A stretch of 64,000 nucleotides of DNA, taken from the NCBI GenBank assembly GCA_964019135.1, contig OZ025250.1, forward strand, positions 53,009,357-53,073,356. Direction: 5' to 3'. The stretch comes from Arenicola marina (lineage: Eukaryota > Annelida > Polychaeta > Arenicolidae). The notes below the pieces were generated by a model. It saw nothing but the letters and a program-made list of their open reading frames with translations, was not told where the DNA came from and did no database searches. Made by a program: the position numbers and the translations under genes. Positions 1-11,504 of the stretch are shown here, piece by piece; position 1 is the stretch's first letter, and every line of letters starts with the position of its first letter.

Positions 1-1633
1 CATTGAGGGTAAATTCCGGTGCTTTTTGCTGGTGCAATTATTGAATTAATAAGCAAGGCCTCAGTGAAGACTTGCATTAATCGTTGGCTTCGTAATCGCT
101 TTTTTGGTGGGGTAAATCTTGTGTCGTTATCGGCAACGACTGGATCTGAAAAATGCTTCCACTTTGTAGGCCTATATATCAGAAGCTGATGCTTAGGCTC
201 AAAACATTCGATGATTGCCCATGTTACTTGATTTAATTTATCATACACACAATATTGAATGACTATATCATTTACTAGGAAATTATCATACCTTATCCCC
301 GGGATGAGAGATGTTCTATTATTTTAGTCTGCCAGAGCACCATAATATCTTATAATAATTCTTACTTTCACATTTTTGCAATATTGACTAACAAATCTAT
401 TGAAATGCAGGTATAGCCCATCAAGTAAATCTATACCAAGTTGCACAATTATGTCACCTGGATGCCAGGTAACTATATATGTTATGGCTTAAGTGTATGG
501 AACCATTCCCCGGTAAGATATGAAAAAGAGTCTTTTGGTGACTAAATTACCGATATTTATAGCGATTTACTTTCCTGATAGAATATATGTATATGTCGTT
601 GTAAGGCTTACTGCTTGTCGCATAATGTCGCTTCCGCTGCGTCCAAGGAACACGTGTCTATTGCCTTTTGGTTTTGAATCCATGACATGTGATGGTGAGA
701 GGCACGTGTTGTTGTGTAGTTGTAACTATGGTAACAGTTTTTTTGTCTATTATGACATCATTGTTGGTGACGTCATTGTCGCAACAATGGCACCGTAGGC
801 TTAACGTAGTTATATAACTTAATAACTATAGGATATTCAATCGTTATTTCGCAGCCGAGCACAGCACAAGCAAACAGGTGTCGCAATAAAACTAGCATTC
901 AGTTGCTAAAAATCTCACCCGTTTCGTGATTTTTTCTCATTATCAGAACTCATTTGAATTTGCGTCTTGAAACCCTGACTTGTCTGTGTAGGTCTATGAG
1001 ATAGCACGCAATTGTAAGCCGCAAAAATACCATATAAGAACAGATAAAAAGAGGTTTCGAGAACAAATGGGCAAATACTAACGTGATACAAAACAGACAA
1101 CTCAAATAACCATCAATATTTGTTAAAACTCAATCAAACTTTGAACTTGAACAACAAAAGTTATTGAAGAACCAGAGTCGACACCTTTGGATGACGTCAC
1201 TGATCAGTAGTATCTATGCTTCCCGTGAGAGGCGCTGTTTCCCTTGTGGCCTACGTCATAATACATCATGTCGGCATCATTGTAATCGCGCTCCATCTGG
1301 TGGACAAAAACAGAAGATTGAAACACTTATATAAGCCAGGCTTATAGGCGAAATAATAACATTGTATATGAAATATCATTACGCTCCACAATATTGTGGC
1401 ACTTTAGTTTTAAATAGATCCGGTCTGCCCACTTGGTGTTACTGTTGTAATAGAACATGAAAGCGTCAGAACTGATTTAAAGTTCTTTGTACCAATATTC
1501 CCTTCTATTTAAAAACAAATCTGCATAGTTTACTGAAATGAATATTAACATTGACATTAGATACAACAGTAACATTGGCTTTAAAATGCAATGGTAAATA
1601 TGGCAGGAAATGTATTTTGGGCTTGATAAACTG
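1..1633. other. Intergenic sequence, no gene recognised
   Basis: This AT-rich stretch has only short reading frames of 60-92 codons with no recognisable domain and no convincing splice pattern. I see no RNA gene and no repeat shared with the rest of the window. Confidence 0.5.
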
Positions 1634-1836
1634 AAGCACAACAAACTGATGACGTTTACCACTAAGTTAAAAACCTGCGGTTAATTGATATCACGGGCAA
1701 GGCTAAGAGACTTCATTTGGCCGTCTGGCATGCGTGGAATATAGACAAAGACATTTTGGATGATTCAAGGACTGATTCTCATTTGTATTTTGAACTATTT
1801 ACTTTTGGCGGAAAATAGCTCGATATGCAACTTTAA
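1634..1836 (+). mobile_element. 3' part of a TTAA-flanked MITE (second copy at 22348-22755)
   Basis: About 200 bp here match 22540-22755 in the same orientation, by eye roughly 80% identical. Shared blocks include gacgtttaccacta and gattcaaggactgattct, and both copies end in gcaactttaa. The right end carries the TTAA that flanks both ends of the other copy, which suggests a piggyBac-type MITE. The element abuts, and may supply the last codons of, the CC-rich gene on the other strand. Confidence 0.65.
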
Positions 1837-4800
1837 ATCGTTGGTTACCGTGTCCTTGGAGCAGCAGGATGCACCATCGGGGCAGCAGACTCCTTGACAA
1901 CAGCGGCTACCACAGCACGTGGGGAAGCCTTCGGGGCAACACCCCGTGGTGGGGCAACAGAGGGGGTACTCGTCCGAGCAGCACGCCTCACGACCCTCGC
2001 AGCAGACAGAACTGGTGGATCTGAGTTAGAAACAAATGTACAGTTAAACAGTCATGAGCGATATAATTTATTATATTTACGATCAATTAAATTGTTTCGG
2101 GCGGTTGAAAGAATGAATGAATGAATGAATAAAGCTTATGGCAGTACTGTAGGCGCAATTTACGCCAATGGTAAAAGAACAGTTGATACATAACATGGCA
2201 CTCTGCCGGCAGAGGGAGCTCGTTCCTCACATCACCTCTGCCCTACGTCACCGCCCATCTCACGGTTGACCCCAACGGTCCTGGGGTCACGAATGGTTTT
2301 AGCGGGTTTTTTAGATTGAATATTGAATTTTCGATGCAGAATAAACAAAAATTAGACATTCCGTTGTCACACTTAATGGAAGAGTTAAGCGAGAAAATAT
2401 TTCAAAATAACACGGGGTCAAAGTTTAAAACGCTTCACGCCTTTGACCTCGACCGCACTCGAAAATAAAGTTCGAAAGTAACATGGCTTCAAATAAATTA
2501 AACTCAAATGCATTCGTCAGGCATGGTACCAGTTGCACAGTAAATGGTAAACAGTGGTGTTTTGATGCTAAACTGCGAATTTATTTTCGATCAGATTCAT
2601 TTCAATTTTCGCGTATGAAGGATAATTCTGATGGTTAAATTTGACGTGGGGCAGATGGACTATATGGCGCACGCGTAACGCCCTCTGCCGGGAGATCGAT
2701 AACATGGGCCCGTAAGTTCAAAACCGCGGGGGCCAAATATTTTGTCTAGCTTCATTCTAATGACATATTCTAGGGCGAAATATTTGCCCCCGGCTGTTTC
2801 GAACTTACGGGCCATGGTGTATACAAGTTTAAGAAAATTAATACAAAGCACATTCATATAGACTCTAGTCATAAATCCCGACACTCAACGTACATTTAAA
2901 GTTTTAAATTATTTAGAAAATAAGAAGAAATGAGCCACCAATATTAGCTTAGAAAACTCAAACAATGTAAACAATACCCGGGGGGCCGCCTGAACTAAGA
3001 TCCTGATTAGTCTTTGAATCTCATATTAGGAATGTTTATCATAGAAAAGTGACAAACGTGGGAATCCGATTTTGCAAAAATAAGGATTGTTGCCATCAGC
3101 CAATAGAGCTGTACAGTAAGCATACTTAAACTCAATGCGTGGCATCAACGGCCTGTACGTGCTGCCTACCTTCCGGTTGTTCGCCTTCACTCGCTTCACA
3201 GACAACAAGGGCTGTTAAAACTGTCCTTGGATGCACAACAAACCATTGAAGTCTTGTGCATATCAGAATTATATGCCGAATGGTTAAGTCGATCACTTGC
3301 AATATATGAACGTTAGACAGACAGTTCATAAACCCGTTCTTTCATGAGTGACTGTCTGTGTCAGGCGATCCAATGTGTTTCGCGGGGTTTTCCATGTCGT
3401 ATGACGTAATAATCATCATGACTCGCTTGTCTGCGCGCGGTATCTATGGTTACGTAACAACGCTCCTTATATCAATGCTTATAGGGCTATAAAGTCTCGT
3501 TCGCTTTGACTTCCGGTTTACTCATTTTGGGGACAAACAAACGAAGCACGTGTTCGGAACGAGTTTAGAATCTCTGCGCACACTGGTATCCTGACTATCT
3601 GTGACGTAGGTGTGACGTGTATGTTACGCAAAGAGAGAGACTGGGAACCAGACTACCTGCGCAAAAGCCAGGCGCCGAGGGGTGGGTCCATTGCGGAAGG
3701 CCTAGCGATATGATTAAGAATATTTAAGAAATAATAGCTTCACAAGACGGATAGACGACATATTTTTTATTCGTTTGCGCCATCACAATGACGAATATTT
3801 GTTACGACGGGACAATTTTGCATTTCCTACGAAAACGAGGCATTATGACGTCACACGAATTCTCCCTGGTGACAACGTTGGCGCTACGCTTCAAACAGAA
3901 AACTTACAAAAATGAAGATACTTGGTCTTTTTGTGATCCAAAAGTGATACGAAAACCTCCAACTGGTCTTATTGTATCTTTACCATGTGGTTTAATGACG
4001 CATCCGTGTGCTGTTACTCCATGTACTGCACATTTTGACAGCGGAATGGTTAAGTCGATCACTTGCTCTCGCCATTTTTGTTACCACGGAGGCACGCGAA
4101 CGTCTGTGACGTCACTCGCTGTTTGAGGAACTTGCGAAAGCCCGGGTGCAGGGCTAAATTTAGAACGTTATTTTTAGCTTTCGAGTGTTTTGAAGACGGA
4201 TTTTTCCTTGTAGTCTATATTCCCAAAGTTCTGCGCTTCATCGCCTCAAAATATTTTAACGTATATCTCCCATAGCCATGTTTAGTGAAATGGTACTCAT
4301 AGTCTTTAGAATAAACCTGGAAAGAAATTGACTTATAGCTGCCTATACTTCAACATGGAGCACGTGTGTTTGTTTGTCCCCAAAACTGAAGTCTCGCGGC
4401 CCGATTGCGAGAACTGTATAGCCCTATATGGACTGACCAGGCGAGGACAATATGGTGCTCCGTTTGCCGCAGAAATGTAAGCATCGACGATTTGCCTCAA
4501 AATACGAAAGATTGTCTTACTACGCTTCCCACAGTCTCATCAAATGGACCACATGCATTATGAAGAGATAAATGTCTTATTTTTAACTATATTATGATTT
4601 TATAGTTAGCAATGCCTGGACCAAAGTAAACGAAACTAGTTTCACACCCACCCGATTCTTCACGCACAAACCGCGCAGCCGTTTCAGAACAGATATACAG
4701 CCATCTAGCCATTTGATTTAGAGTTATGAAAGCGGTACTAGCCTCGGCCAGCCTCGGGAGACCCACTCAGGAAACAGTCTCGCGAAACATCGCTGACTTT

Positions 4801-6906
4801 ACTGTACCAACTGATATCCACTTCACATAGAGCAAATTAATGTTGTAATGTGAAAGCAAGGAAAGCATTTTGCAAGGAAATCTCGCGTGGTACATATATT
4901 GGTACCAACACTTTTTATGCAATCATGTATATTTTTCACTTTAGATATACTTGTCTTGGCACCATGCCGAAAGGTTAGATTAAAGACAAGGGAAAGGGGA
5001 AGAGCCTTCCCAGTGGTCCTGATGAAGGAAAGCAGTCCTAATCTGGACCAAGTATGACGTTGGAATCATTTAAACTCTCTCCCGTTAAAACATTATCTGT
5101 CCCCGCCTAATTAGGGGCACGTCTAATGATTTGATGAACTAGCTGCCATGTATATTGCTTTATTATATAAATATATATATTTAGTTCATTATTAAATTCA
5201 TATTAATTGATTTAATTAATAAATTCATATTAATTGATTTAATTAATAAATGTATTTCATGGCTAACTTTACCGGTATATCATTTTATTGATACTGTTGA
5301 CTTCATCAGCTATTATAGATATGGCAATCACAGCGTGTGATACTAATATTGGTATAAATAACGATAAATGCAACTTGCATGTATAAGCAAAATATATAAG
5401 CTGCGATGACACCTTATAAATGTGATTTTAAAATAAAAACATAATGCATGTATGCATTAGGTGATCAGTTTCCTCAACCTTTTGAGACCCTCCTCCCCTT
5501 GGAAACCCATAGCCAGTTTCAGCTAGGGCCTTTCTTATCACGCCAATTAATTACGCCCGAAAACCTATCTACTAATGGGGGGGGGGGGGCACGGGATATT
5601 TCCGTTCCTCGGGAATGGGCTTTTCATTTCTTCGTAAACAGGGAATGAGATAGTAGCCGACCGCCGTGATCGATGATTTTCATAATCGTGAACTGGGATT
5701 TTGAATATTAAATAACCGTGAATTGGGAAATGGCCAATTTATATCAAGTATCCGCCTCTTTCATCGTATACGGGGACTTCTCCTTTTAATTCATCGTGAC
5801 CTGGGCATAAAAAAATGTATTCTTCGTGACTTGCCCCCGGTCCCCCCCCCCCCGCTCCCCCCACTAATGTTGTCTCTAATAGCCTAACAATAACAACTTG
5901 CTCAGGCCCCGGGCTCAGGCCTACTCCAAGTAACACGTGCGGACTGTTTGCTCACAATTGGGTCAAGCCTCGTTCTGATTTTGCCGCGCGACTTCCTTAT
6001 AAGGCAAAGTGTAAGTGTAAACCCGTCTAGAGTACGTGCCTGTAGCAAGGCAGCAGCGTAATGCTCACTCGTTCTAAGAGCACGTGTTTTTTTGTTGGTC
6101 CCCGAAAGACCTAAACCGGAAATAGAAACGGCGAGAACTGTACAGCCCTATGCAAACAAACTGTATCTCACGTACATACATGTAATGATTTGGAATGATT
6201 TATCGACAAAACCAAGTTACTCAAACAGCAATGTTTCCCTGAGAAACATTTAAAATGTTATGGAATCGAAATCGGTAGATGCTAGGTGATCGAATAAGGA
6301 CACATACACCGGTTGCAATAAATGACATGTTGTAAGCCGCTGTGTGGGCCAGACTGGTGCCTTTGTATGGGGAAGTGTGGCTCTCCTGTTATTACAATTC
6401 GGATATCGCTGGCGTGTTTTGCCTTTTATGATATGTTGACATATCCATATCGTACAGTTAACACGCAGACAATGGGTCCAGGACGTATGTCTACTAAAGA
6501 TTTTAACATAATGTGGGGAGGAGGGGGGGGGGTGTAAGCAGCTCTAATTTTGGCGAGGACTATGCATGGTCACCCCCCCTTCCCCCCCGGCCGCCTTACG
6601 CCCCCTCCCGAGCGGGTCAATAGCAAGAAGATATCCATTCAGAGCGGAAACCCTCCCAAACTCAGCCACCTACCGCCCCCTTTTCACCATTCCCCCCGCC
6701 GCCATTTCACCATTCTCCCGCCCCCCAAACCGCCACGACACTTACGAACAACACCACGAGGGGCAACAGCTAGGGAAGCTGTTGCTACAGCAACCACTCT
6801 CCGGGCAGCATAATGGGAGATCGTTGTTGCAGCAGTTGACCCCGTCTGCGCAGCAATTGGGCGTCGCTAGGGGGCAGCAGTGATCGGGGGTGTCACAGCA
6901 GACTCC
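1795..6906 (-). CDS. CC-rich small protein (granulin-like cysteine pairs), two exons seen, partial
   Basis: Two minus-strand exons encode a protein dominated by paired cysteines. The upstream exon (6906-6746) starts after ttccttccag, ends at a gtaagt donor, and reads GVCCDTPDHCCPLATPNCC followed by five further CC pairs. The downstream exon begins at 2020 after ctaactcag; the 2-nt overhang of the first joins its first base in frame (TC|A). It reads SVCCEGREACCSDEYPLCC and continues to CCPDGASCCS. Both exons share the pattern LCCP..GCC...FP.CC. The CCxDxxxHCCP spacing recalls granulin modules, but the granulin cysteine pattern is not complete, so the family is uncertain. After CCS the frame either runs into the adjacent MITE and stops at 1795, or the exon ends at the gtaacc donor at 1849. 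No signal-peptide exon was found upstream. The protein is probably secreted (inference). Confidence 0.6.
2198..2702. mobile_element. MITE with ctgccggcagaggg-type terminal inverted repeats
   Basis: The left end reads ctctgccggcagagggagc. The right end is its inverted counterpart (gccctctgccgggagatc). Much of the interior (about 2470-2700) recurs at 59160-59380, including aattttcgcgtatga and cgccctctgccgggagat, which shows it is a dispersed element rather than unique sequence. Confidence 0.6.
2703..2816. repeat. Foldback repeat, arms of about 42 bp
   Basis: The left arm (from 2704, gggcccgtaagttc) pairs with the right arm ending gaacttacgggcc near 2813. The arms also share the inner block gggggccaaatattt / aaatatttgccccc. 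It abuts the right end of the preceding MITE, so it may be nested in or part of it. Confidence 0.65.
2817..3475. other. Intergenic, no gene recognised
   Basis: Short frames of 60-74 codons only, with no domain and no splice-consistent exon. Confidence 0.4.
3478..3556 (-). repeat. Dispersed repeat, copy 1
   Basis: A block of about 75 bp with tagggctata at one end and gaagcacgtgttcgg at the other, containing ttccggttta and ggggacaaacaaa. It recurs in opposite orientation at 4355-4435 and 6080-6160. The first two copies face each other, so they could be the ends of a 960-bp element. Confidence 0.55.
4355..4435 (+). repeat. Dispersed repeat, copy 2
   Basis: It carries ggagcacgtgtgtttgtttg, then ccccaaaa, then gcgagaactgtatagccc. 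It is inverted relative to copy 1 and in the same sense as copy 3. Confidence 0.55.
4436..5185. other. Intergenic, no gene recognised
   Basis: No reading frame of note and no recognisable RNA. The sequence is unique within this window. Confidence 0.4.
5186..5250. repeat. AT-rich tandem duplication
   Basis: An approximately 30-bp unit (aaattcatattaattgattt plus aattaat) occurs twice in succession in an A+T-only stretch. Confidence 0.7.
6080..6160 (+). repeat. Dispersed repeat, copy 3
   Basis: It shares agcacgtgttt, ccccgaaa, taaaccggaa and ggcgagaactgtacagcc with the repeats at 3478 and 4355. Confidence 0.5.
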
Positions 6907-7379
6907 CTGGAAGGAAGGTATAGACGATCGAGGCGGTCACCGAGCAAGGAACGATTGGAAAACAAAACGGTAAGTGTTACAAGAATAGCGCAGCAATACG
7001 GATCGCGACGCTAAAAAAAAGTTGGGGACGGTGTGGGTGGGAAGGGAGGGGGGAGGTCCCTCTGGACGTCAACCCTCCCCCGCCCTCTCCCCCCGCCACC
7101 TCCCCTGAAACTCGATTTGATAATATGCGTTAGCCACGCAGTGTAAGCCAACGACATGCAAAGACATGTTGATACAAATTTTATATGTGATATTACATTA
7201 AAACAGCACCTAATATATTAAACCACTTAGTCCCCGATGGAGCAGCCTCACATGCCAACGTGGTGTCAAGAATATCTAAAATGTCTCTATATATGGAGGG
7301 TATTTGTGTCGAATGTCTCGATGTCGAGTTGCCATTGCTGGTGATGTCGTTTCATTAGATTGTGTGTCTCAGCGCTATG

Positions 7380-7676
7380 TTATAACCACCGTTACCAACG
7401 CTACGTACATCTGCGCATGACCATATAACCACCGTCACCAACGCTACGTACATCTGCGCATGACCTATAACCACCATCACCAGCGCTACGTACATCTGCG
7501 CGTGACCATATAACCACCAGCACCAGCGCTACGTACATCTGCGCATGACCATATAACCACCGTCACTAACGCTACGTACATCTGCGCATGACCCTATAAC
7601 CACCGTCACCAACGCTACGTACATCTGTGCATGACCATATAACCACCGTCACCAGCGCTACGTACATCTGAGTATG
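7380..7676. repeat. 43-bp minisatellite, about 6.5 copies
   Basis: The unit contains tataaccaccgtcaccaacg followed by ctacgtacatctgcgcatga and is repeated about six and a half times, with 42- to 43-bp spacing and few substitutions. It is noncoding. Confidence 0.9.
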
Positions 7677-8177
7677 AACAGCACGAGTTGTCGGTCTCCG
7701 GAACTTTGGCACAACATATGGACTCTTTACAGAAGATCGGCCCGCAAGGTTCATCGCCCACCACGACTGCCACAGCTGGATAAACACGACACAATGGTTA
7801 TCATTGAATAACCACCATCACATCATACAGAATAAAAACGATGCAAATCAGATCTGAGGTAATGGTTGCTAGTTACACAAGTTTATCATAATTACTATAA
7901 CATCTAGAACGTCTTTCTTAACAGCAATGTGGGGTATGTTACGTCAATCAAATAATTAATTGGAATCAGTAGCAAAACCACAACAATAGACATATAAGAT
8001 ACAGAAAAGTTCAGACATCATTCGAACAACGATGTCGTATAATCAAAATCATGCGTTTCCATTTGTTTCCAAAGATTGGTCTCGGCCTACTGAGGGTGCT
8101 ATGTCGCTGGATTACACCGTTCTCGATTTGGCCATGGAGTTCATCGAATGAAATCAATGTTTATTTGTTTAAATCTT

Positions 8178-8363
8178 ATTTAATATAATATAATATTAAT
8201 ATTATTTATTTATTATTTAATCAATTTAATAAAATAGTTATTATTTATTTATTATTTAATCAATTTAATAAATTAGTTATTATTTATTTATTATTTAATC
8301 AATTTAATAAATTAGTTATTATTTATTTATTATTTGATATAATATAATATTAATATTATTTAT
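8178..8363. repeat. AT-only tandem repeat, about 39 bp x 3
   Basis: A unit containing ttatttattatttaatcaat is repeated three times. It is bordered on both sides by the same motif, ataatataatattaatatta, so the array sits between two short direct copies. Confidence 0.75.
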
Positions 8364-8423
8364 GTTATATTATTTTAAATATTATTTTGCACTTACATGA
8401 AATAAATAGTTGTGGCGTCAAGT

Positions 8424-9145
8424 TAGCCCTGACCCATGACCCTCACGACCTCAACCCTAACGGGGGTGTGAGGGCCATGCCATACACATGGTCAAAGAAG
8501 TAGCATTGCATCACCCAGCTCGATTCGATGAATCATTGTCGATTATGACGACGAACCTACCTCTCTAAATCTCCTCGACCCTGTTCTTTAGACATTACTT
8601 GGACCATAGGATGCATTCATTTCAAAGTTTGCTCCCTACTTCTTGCACTTCAATGATATTTTCGTCGGTCGTTAACGGTTTCCCTCTCTGCCCCTTCGAA
8701 TTTTTCTAGGCGGTTGCCGCGGCTCGTTTGTTGACATCAGGCAATACGCCCGACAGCTTCCGCATGGCGGCGCCACTAATTCTCGTTGTGTGTCTATAGT
8801 CGTGCGTGCGTTTTTGACGCATCTAGCGGCGCCGCCATGCGGATGATTTCTGTTCTATTGCCTGGTCAAATTTGAAGCGTCAGAGAGGAAAGCCGTTAAC
8901 AACCGATGAAAATATAATTGATGTGCAAGTAATAGAGAGCAAACTTTAAAATGAATGCATCCTAGGGTCCAAGTAATGTCTAAAGAAGAGGTTCGAGGCG
9001 ATTTAGAGAGGTAGGCTCGTTGTCATAATCGACAATAATTCATCGAAGTGAGCTTGGTTATGCATTACTACTTTTTTAACCATGTGTGTTGCTTGACCTT
9101 TCTGACTACCAGCTTGTTGTCAGAAGGGTCAAGTTCACTGGGCTA
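8424..9145. mobile_element. Long-TIR foldback DNA transposon (722 bp, 9-bp target duplication)
   Basis: Arms of about 250-270 bp are inverted copies of each other. The left arm holds gtcgattatgacgacgaac, ctttagacattacttgga and tcgttaacggttt; the right arm holds their complements in reverse order. The ends read tagccctgaccc and gggtcaagttcactgggcta. A 9-bp direct repeat, gcgtcaagt, flanks it at 8415-8423 and 9146-9154. Long TIRs plus a 9-bp duplication resemble non-autonomous Mutator-like elements; the family assignment is inference. Each arm also has its own small hairpin (ccctcac/gtgaggg on the left, tttctgac/gtcagaa on the right). There is no coding capacity. Confidence 0.8.
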
Positions 9146-9246
9146 GCGTCAAGTACACTTACTGGACGGAGTATTAATCCGATTTTCTCACATCTTATGA
9201 TCATATAGTCAATTAAGGACTTGATGAATCATAGGCTGGTAGCAAA

Positions 9247-9330
9247 TACGAGCGCCCACGTCCGTTGATCCCAATCAGCACCGTGCTGACGGACACAATA
9301 CTGATATTGTTCAACGGAGGTGGGCGCTCG
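9247..9330. mobile_element. 84-bp hairpin element with 10-bp flanking direct repeat
   Basis: Arms cgagcgcccacgtccgttga (9249-9268) and tcaacggaggtgggcgctcg (9311-9330) pair with one mismatch. The 10-bp direct repeat tggtagcaaa flanks the unit at 9237-9246 and 9331-9340, which looks like a target duplication. Confidence 0.65.
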
Positions 9331-9460
9331 TGGTAGCAAACGTTTCCAATTTGTATACTGACTTATACATGGGACCACGCAACGCTTGCAGAATTGTGTT
9401 GTGTTGTAAGTGTTCGTGCCACGCCAAAACAACTTATAGCTCATATGAATCTTCTGTACA

Positions 9461-9547
9461 CGAACTGTAACACAGTCCCGACTGCCTTGCATGCATCATT
9501 TTGTGGAGATGCATGTAAGGCAGTCGGGACTGTGTTACAGTTCGTCG
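9461..9547. repeat. Hairpin with arms of about 38 bp
   Basis: The left arm contains ctgtaacacagtcccgactg and the right arm contains cagtcgggactgtgttacag. The arms extend to gcatgcatc/gatgcatgt around a loop of about ten bases. No encoded product is seen. Confidence 0.8.
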
Positions 9548-9764
9548 AGTGTAATGCAGTCTTCTGCGGCAAACAGCTGGGGAAGATCGCTGATAAGAGA
9601 CCTACACAACTATTCTACCAATACCACTGTGCAATGTAATTTTGAGAATTTCTTAAATAAAACGTTCAGCATCGCTTTATCCCAAAAGTTGTGTCAATGT
9701 CGCCTTTTCAGATTCTCAGTGTCGGAATATTGGGGTCAATGTCTAATGTCGATTTTTCCAGTAT

Positions 9765-10735
9765 TATTACAGTTGTCTAGCCGTGTATTATTACAGTTGT
9801 CTAGCCGTGTATCATTACAGTTGTCTAGACGTGTATCATTACAGCTGTCTAGACGTGCATTATACAGTTGTCAAGTCGTGTATTCTACAGTTGTCCACCC
9901 GTGTATCATTACAGTTGTCGAGACGTATATTATTACAGTTGTCTAGACGTGCATTATTACAGTTGTCTAGACGTGTATTATCACAGATGGCTAGACGTGT
10001 ATTATTACAGTTGTCTAGACGTGTATTATTACAATTCTCTAGACGTGTATTATTACATTTGTCTAGTCGTGTATTATTACAGTTGTCTAGACGTGTATCA
10101 TTACAGTTGTCGAGACGCATATTATTACAGTTGCCTAGACGTGTATTATTACAGTTGCCTAGACGTGCATTATTACAGTTGTCTAGATGTGTATTATTAC
10201 AGTTGTCTAGACGTGTATTATACAGTTGTCTAGCCGTCTATCATTACAGTTGTCCACCCGTGTATCATTACAGTTGTCTAGCCGTGTATTACGACAGTTG
10301 TCTAGACGTGTATTATTACAGTTGTCTAGACGTGTATTATTACAGTTGTCTAGCCGTGTATTACGACAGTTGTCTAGACGTGTATTATTACAGTTGTCTA
10401 GACGTGTATTATTACAGTTGTCTAGACGTGTATTATTACCGTTGTCTAGATGTGTATTATACAGTTGTCTAGCCGTCTATCATTACAGTTGTCCACCCGT
10501 GTATCATTACAGTTGCCTAGACGTGCATTATTACAGTTGTCTAGACGTGCATTATTACAGTTGTCTAGACGTGTATTATTACAGTTGTCTAGACGCATAT
10601 TATTACAGTTGTCTAGACGTGTATTATTACAGTTGTCTAGACGTGTATTATTACAGTTGTCTAGACGTGTATTATTACAGTTGTCTAGACGTGTATTATT
10701 ACAGTTGTCTAGACGTATATTATTACAGTTGGCCG
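9765..10735. repeat. 24-bp minisatellite, about 40 copies, palindromic core gtctagac
   Basis: The unit is close to ttattacagttgtctagacg plus tgta. The core gtctagac is its own reverse complement. The 24-bp period is eight codons and the consensus lacks stops in several frames, which explains reading frames of up to 229 codons on both strands. A variant block containing gttgtccacccgtgtatc recurs at about 9891, 10250 and 10489, giving a higher-order period near 239 bp between the last two. Confidence 0.95.
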
Positions 10736-10833
10736 AACTGATACGAACCTAATATGTTTTGATGAGATATATCATGATATGTAAGAGATACGTTATGTGT
10801 ATGAAATACGCTATGATATGTATGAAATATGTT

Positions 10834-11072
10834 ATGGTTGGTTGTATATTCAGGACGCTTTAACCAATTTTGGTCATATCGCGCGAATGGGAGAAGGTAT
10901 GGAAGAGCGGAGCCATGTCACCGGGGTAACCCCCTACTCTTTGCGAAGACGGATCTTTATCTTGCGCCCACACGGACATGGCCACAGCGGGGCGCGAACC
11001 ACCGATCCACATGCCGTTAGACTCCCAGGTGACCAAAGCGACCGCTATAACCCAATGAGCTCTCAAGGTGGC
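10834..11072 (-). mobile_element. tRNA-derived SINE (family 1), copy 1
   Basis: Read on the minus strand, the head is a tRNA-like region and the 3' part ends in cctgaatatacaaccaacc. It shares gaccaaaa, gttaaagcgtcctgaatat and the agagtagggggttacccc block with copies at 12966, 20700 and 42905. This copy has a degraded head. Confidence 0.8.
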
Positions 11073-11468
11073 CAAATATGTTATGATATGTGACATACGT
11101 TGACGTGTATGAGATGTGTCATGATATGTATGAAATATGTTAAACATAAATTGAGTGATCGTGTTCGAGACTTACTGCAAGACAGAGCTAGAATCCAGAT
11201 CAAGGTTTCCATGCTGCTGTGTATCCGAGAATGTCGTAATAAAAGGACAACACTTGTATTGTCTGTACTTATTTAATTTCTTACGCAATTTGCATTATCT
11301 TTATGCACCGTGGGTCGCCGCGTTCTATACACTACTCGAAAAAAGTTGGGGACCACATGCCGCGTCGGATTTTGTAGACCCTGATCGAACTCTCCGTTCT
11401 ACCGATATGGAGACGCCCAGTTCGCTTTGCTGTCTCCTTGTTTAGAGCCGCACTTTACAGTTAAGGAA

Positions 11469-11469
11469 G

Positions 11470-11502
<33 letters not shown>
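11469..11502. repeat. (TA)n microsatellite
   Basis: An uninterrupted run of alternating ta, about 17 repeats. Confidence 0.95.

Positions 11503-11504
<2 letters not shown>

Noticed and set aside
3788-4126. 112-codon plus frame
   Set aside because: No family resemblance or upstream exon, and it overlaps a possible MITE bounded by inverted repeats at 3478 and 4435.
7380-7676. CRISPR-like array
   Set aside because: There are no distinct spacers between constant repeats. It is a simple 43-bp tandem repeat in an animal genome.
9783-10752. Frames of 100-229 codons at 9.8-10.7 kb as genes
   Set aside because: The 24-bp period without stops explains them on both strands.
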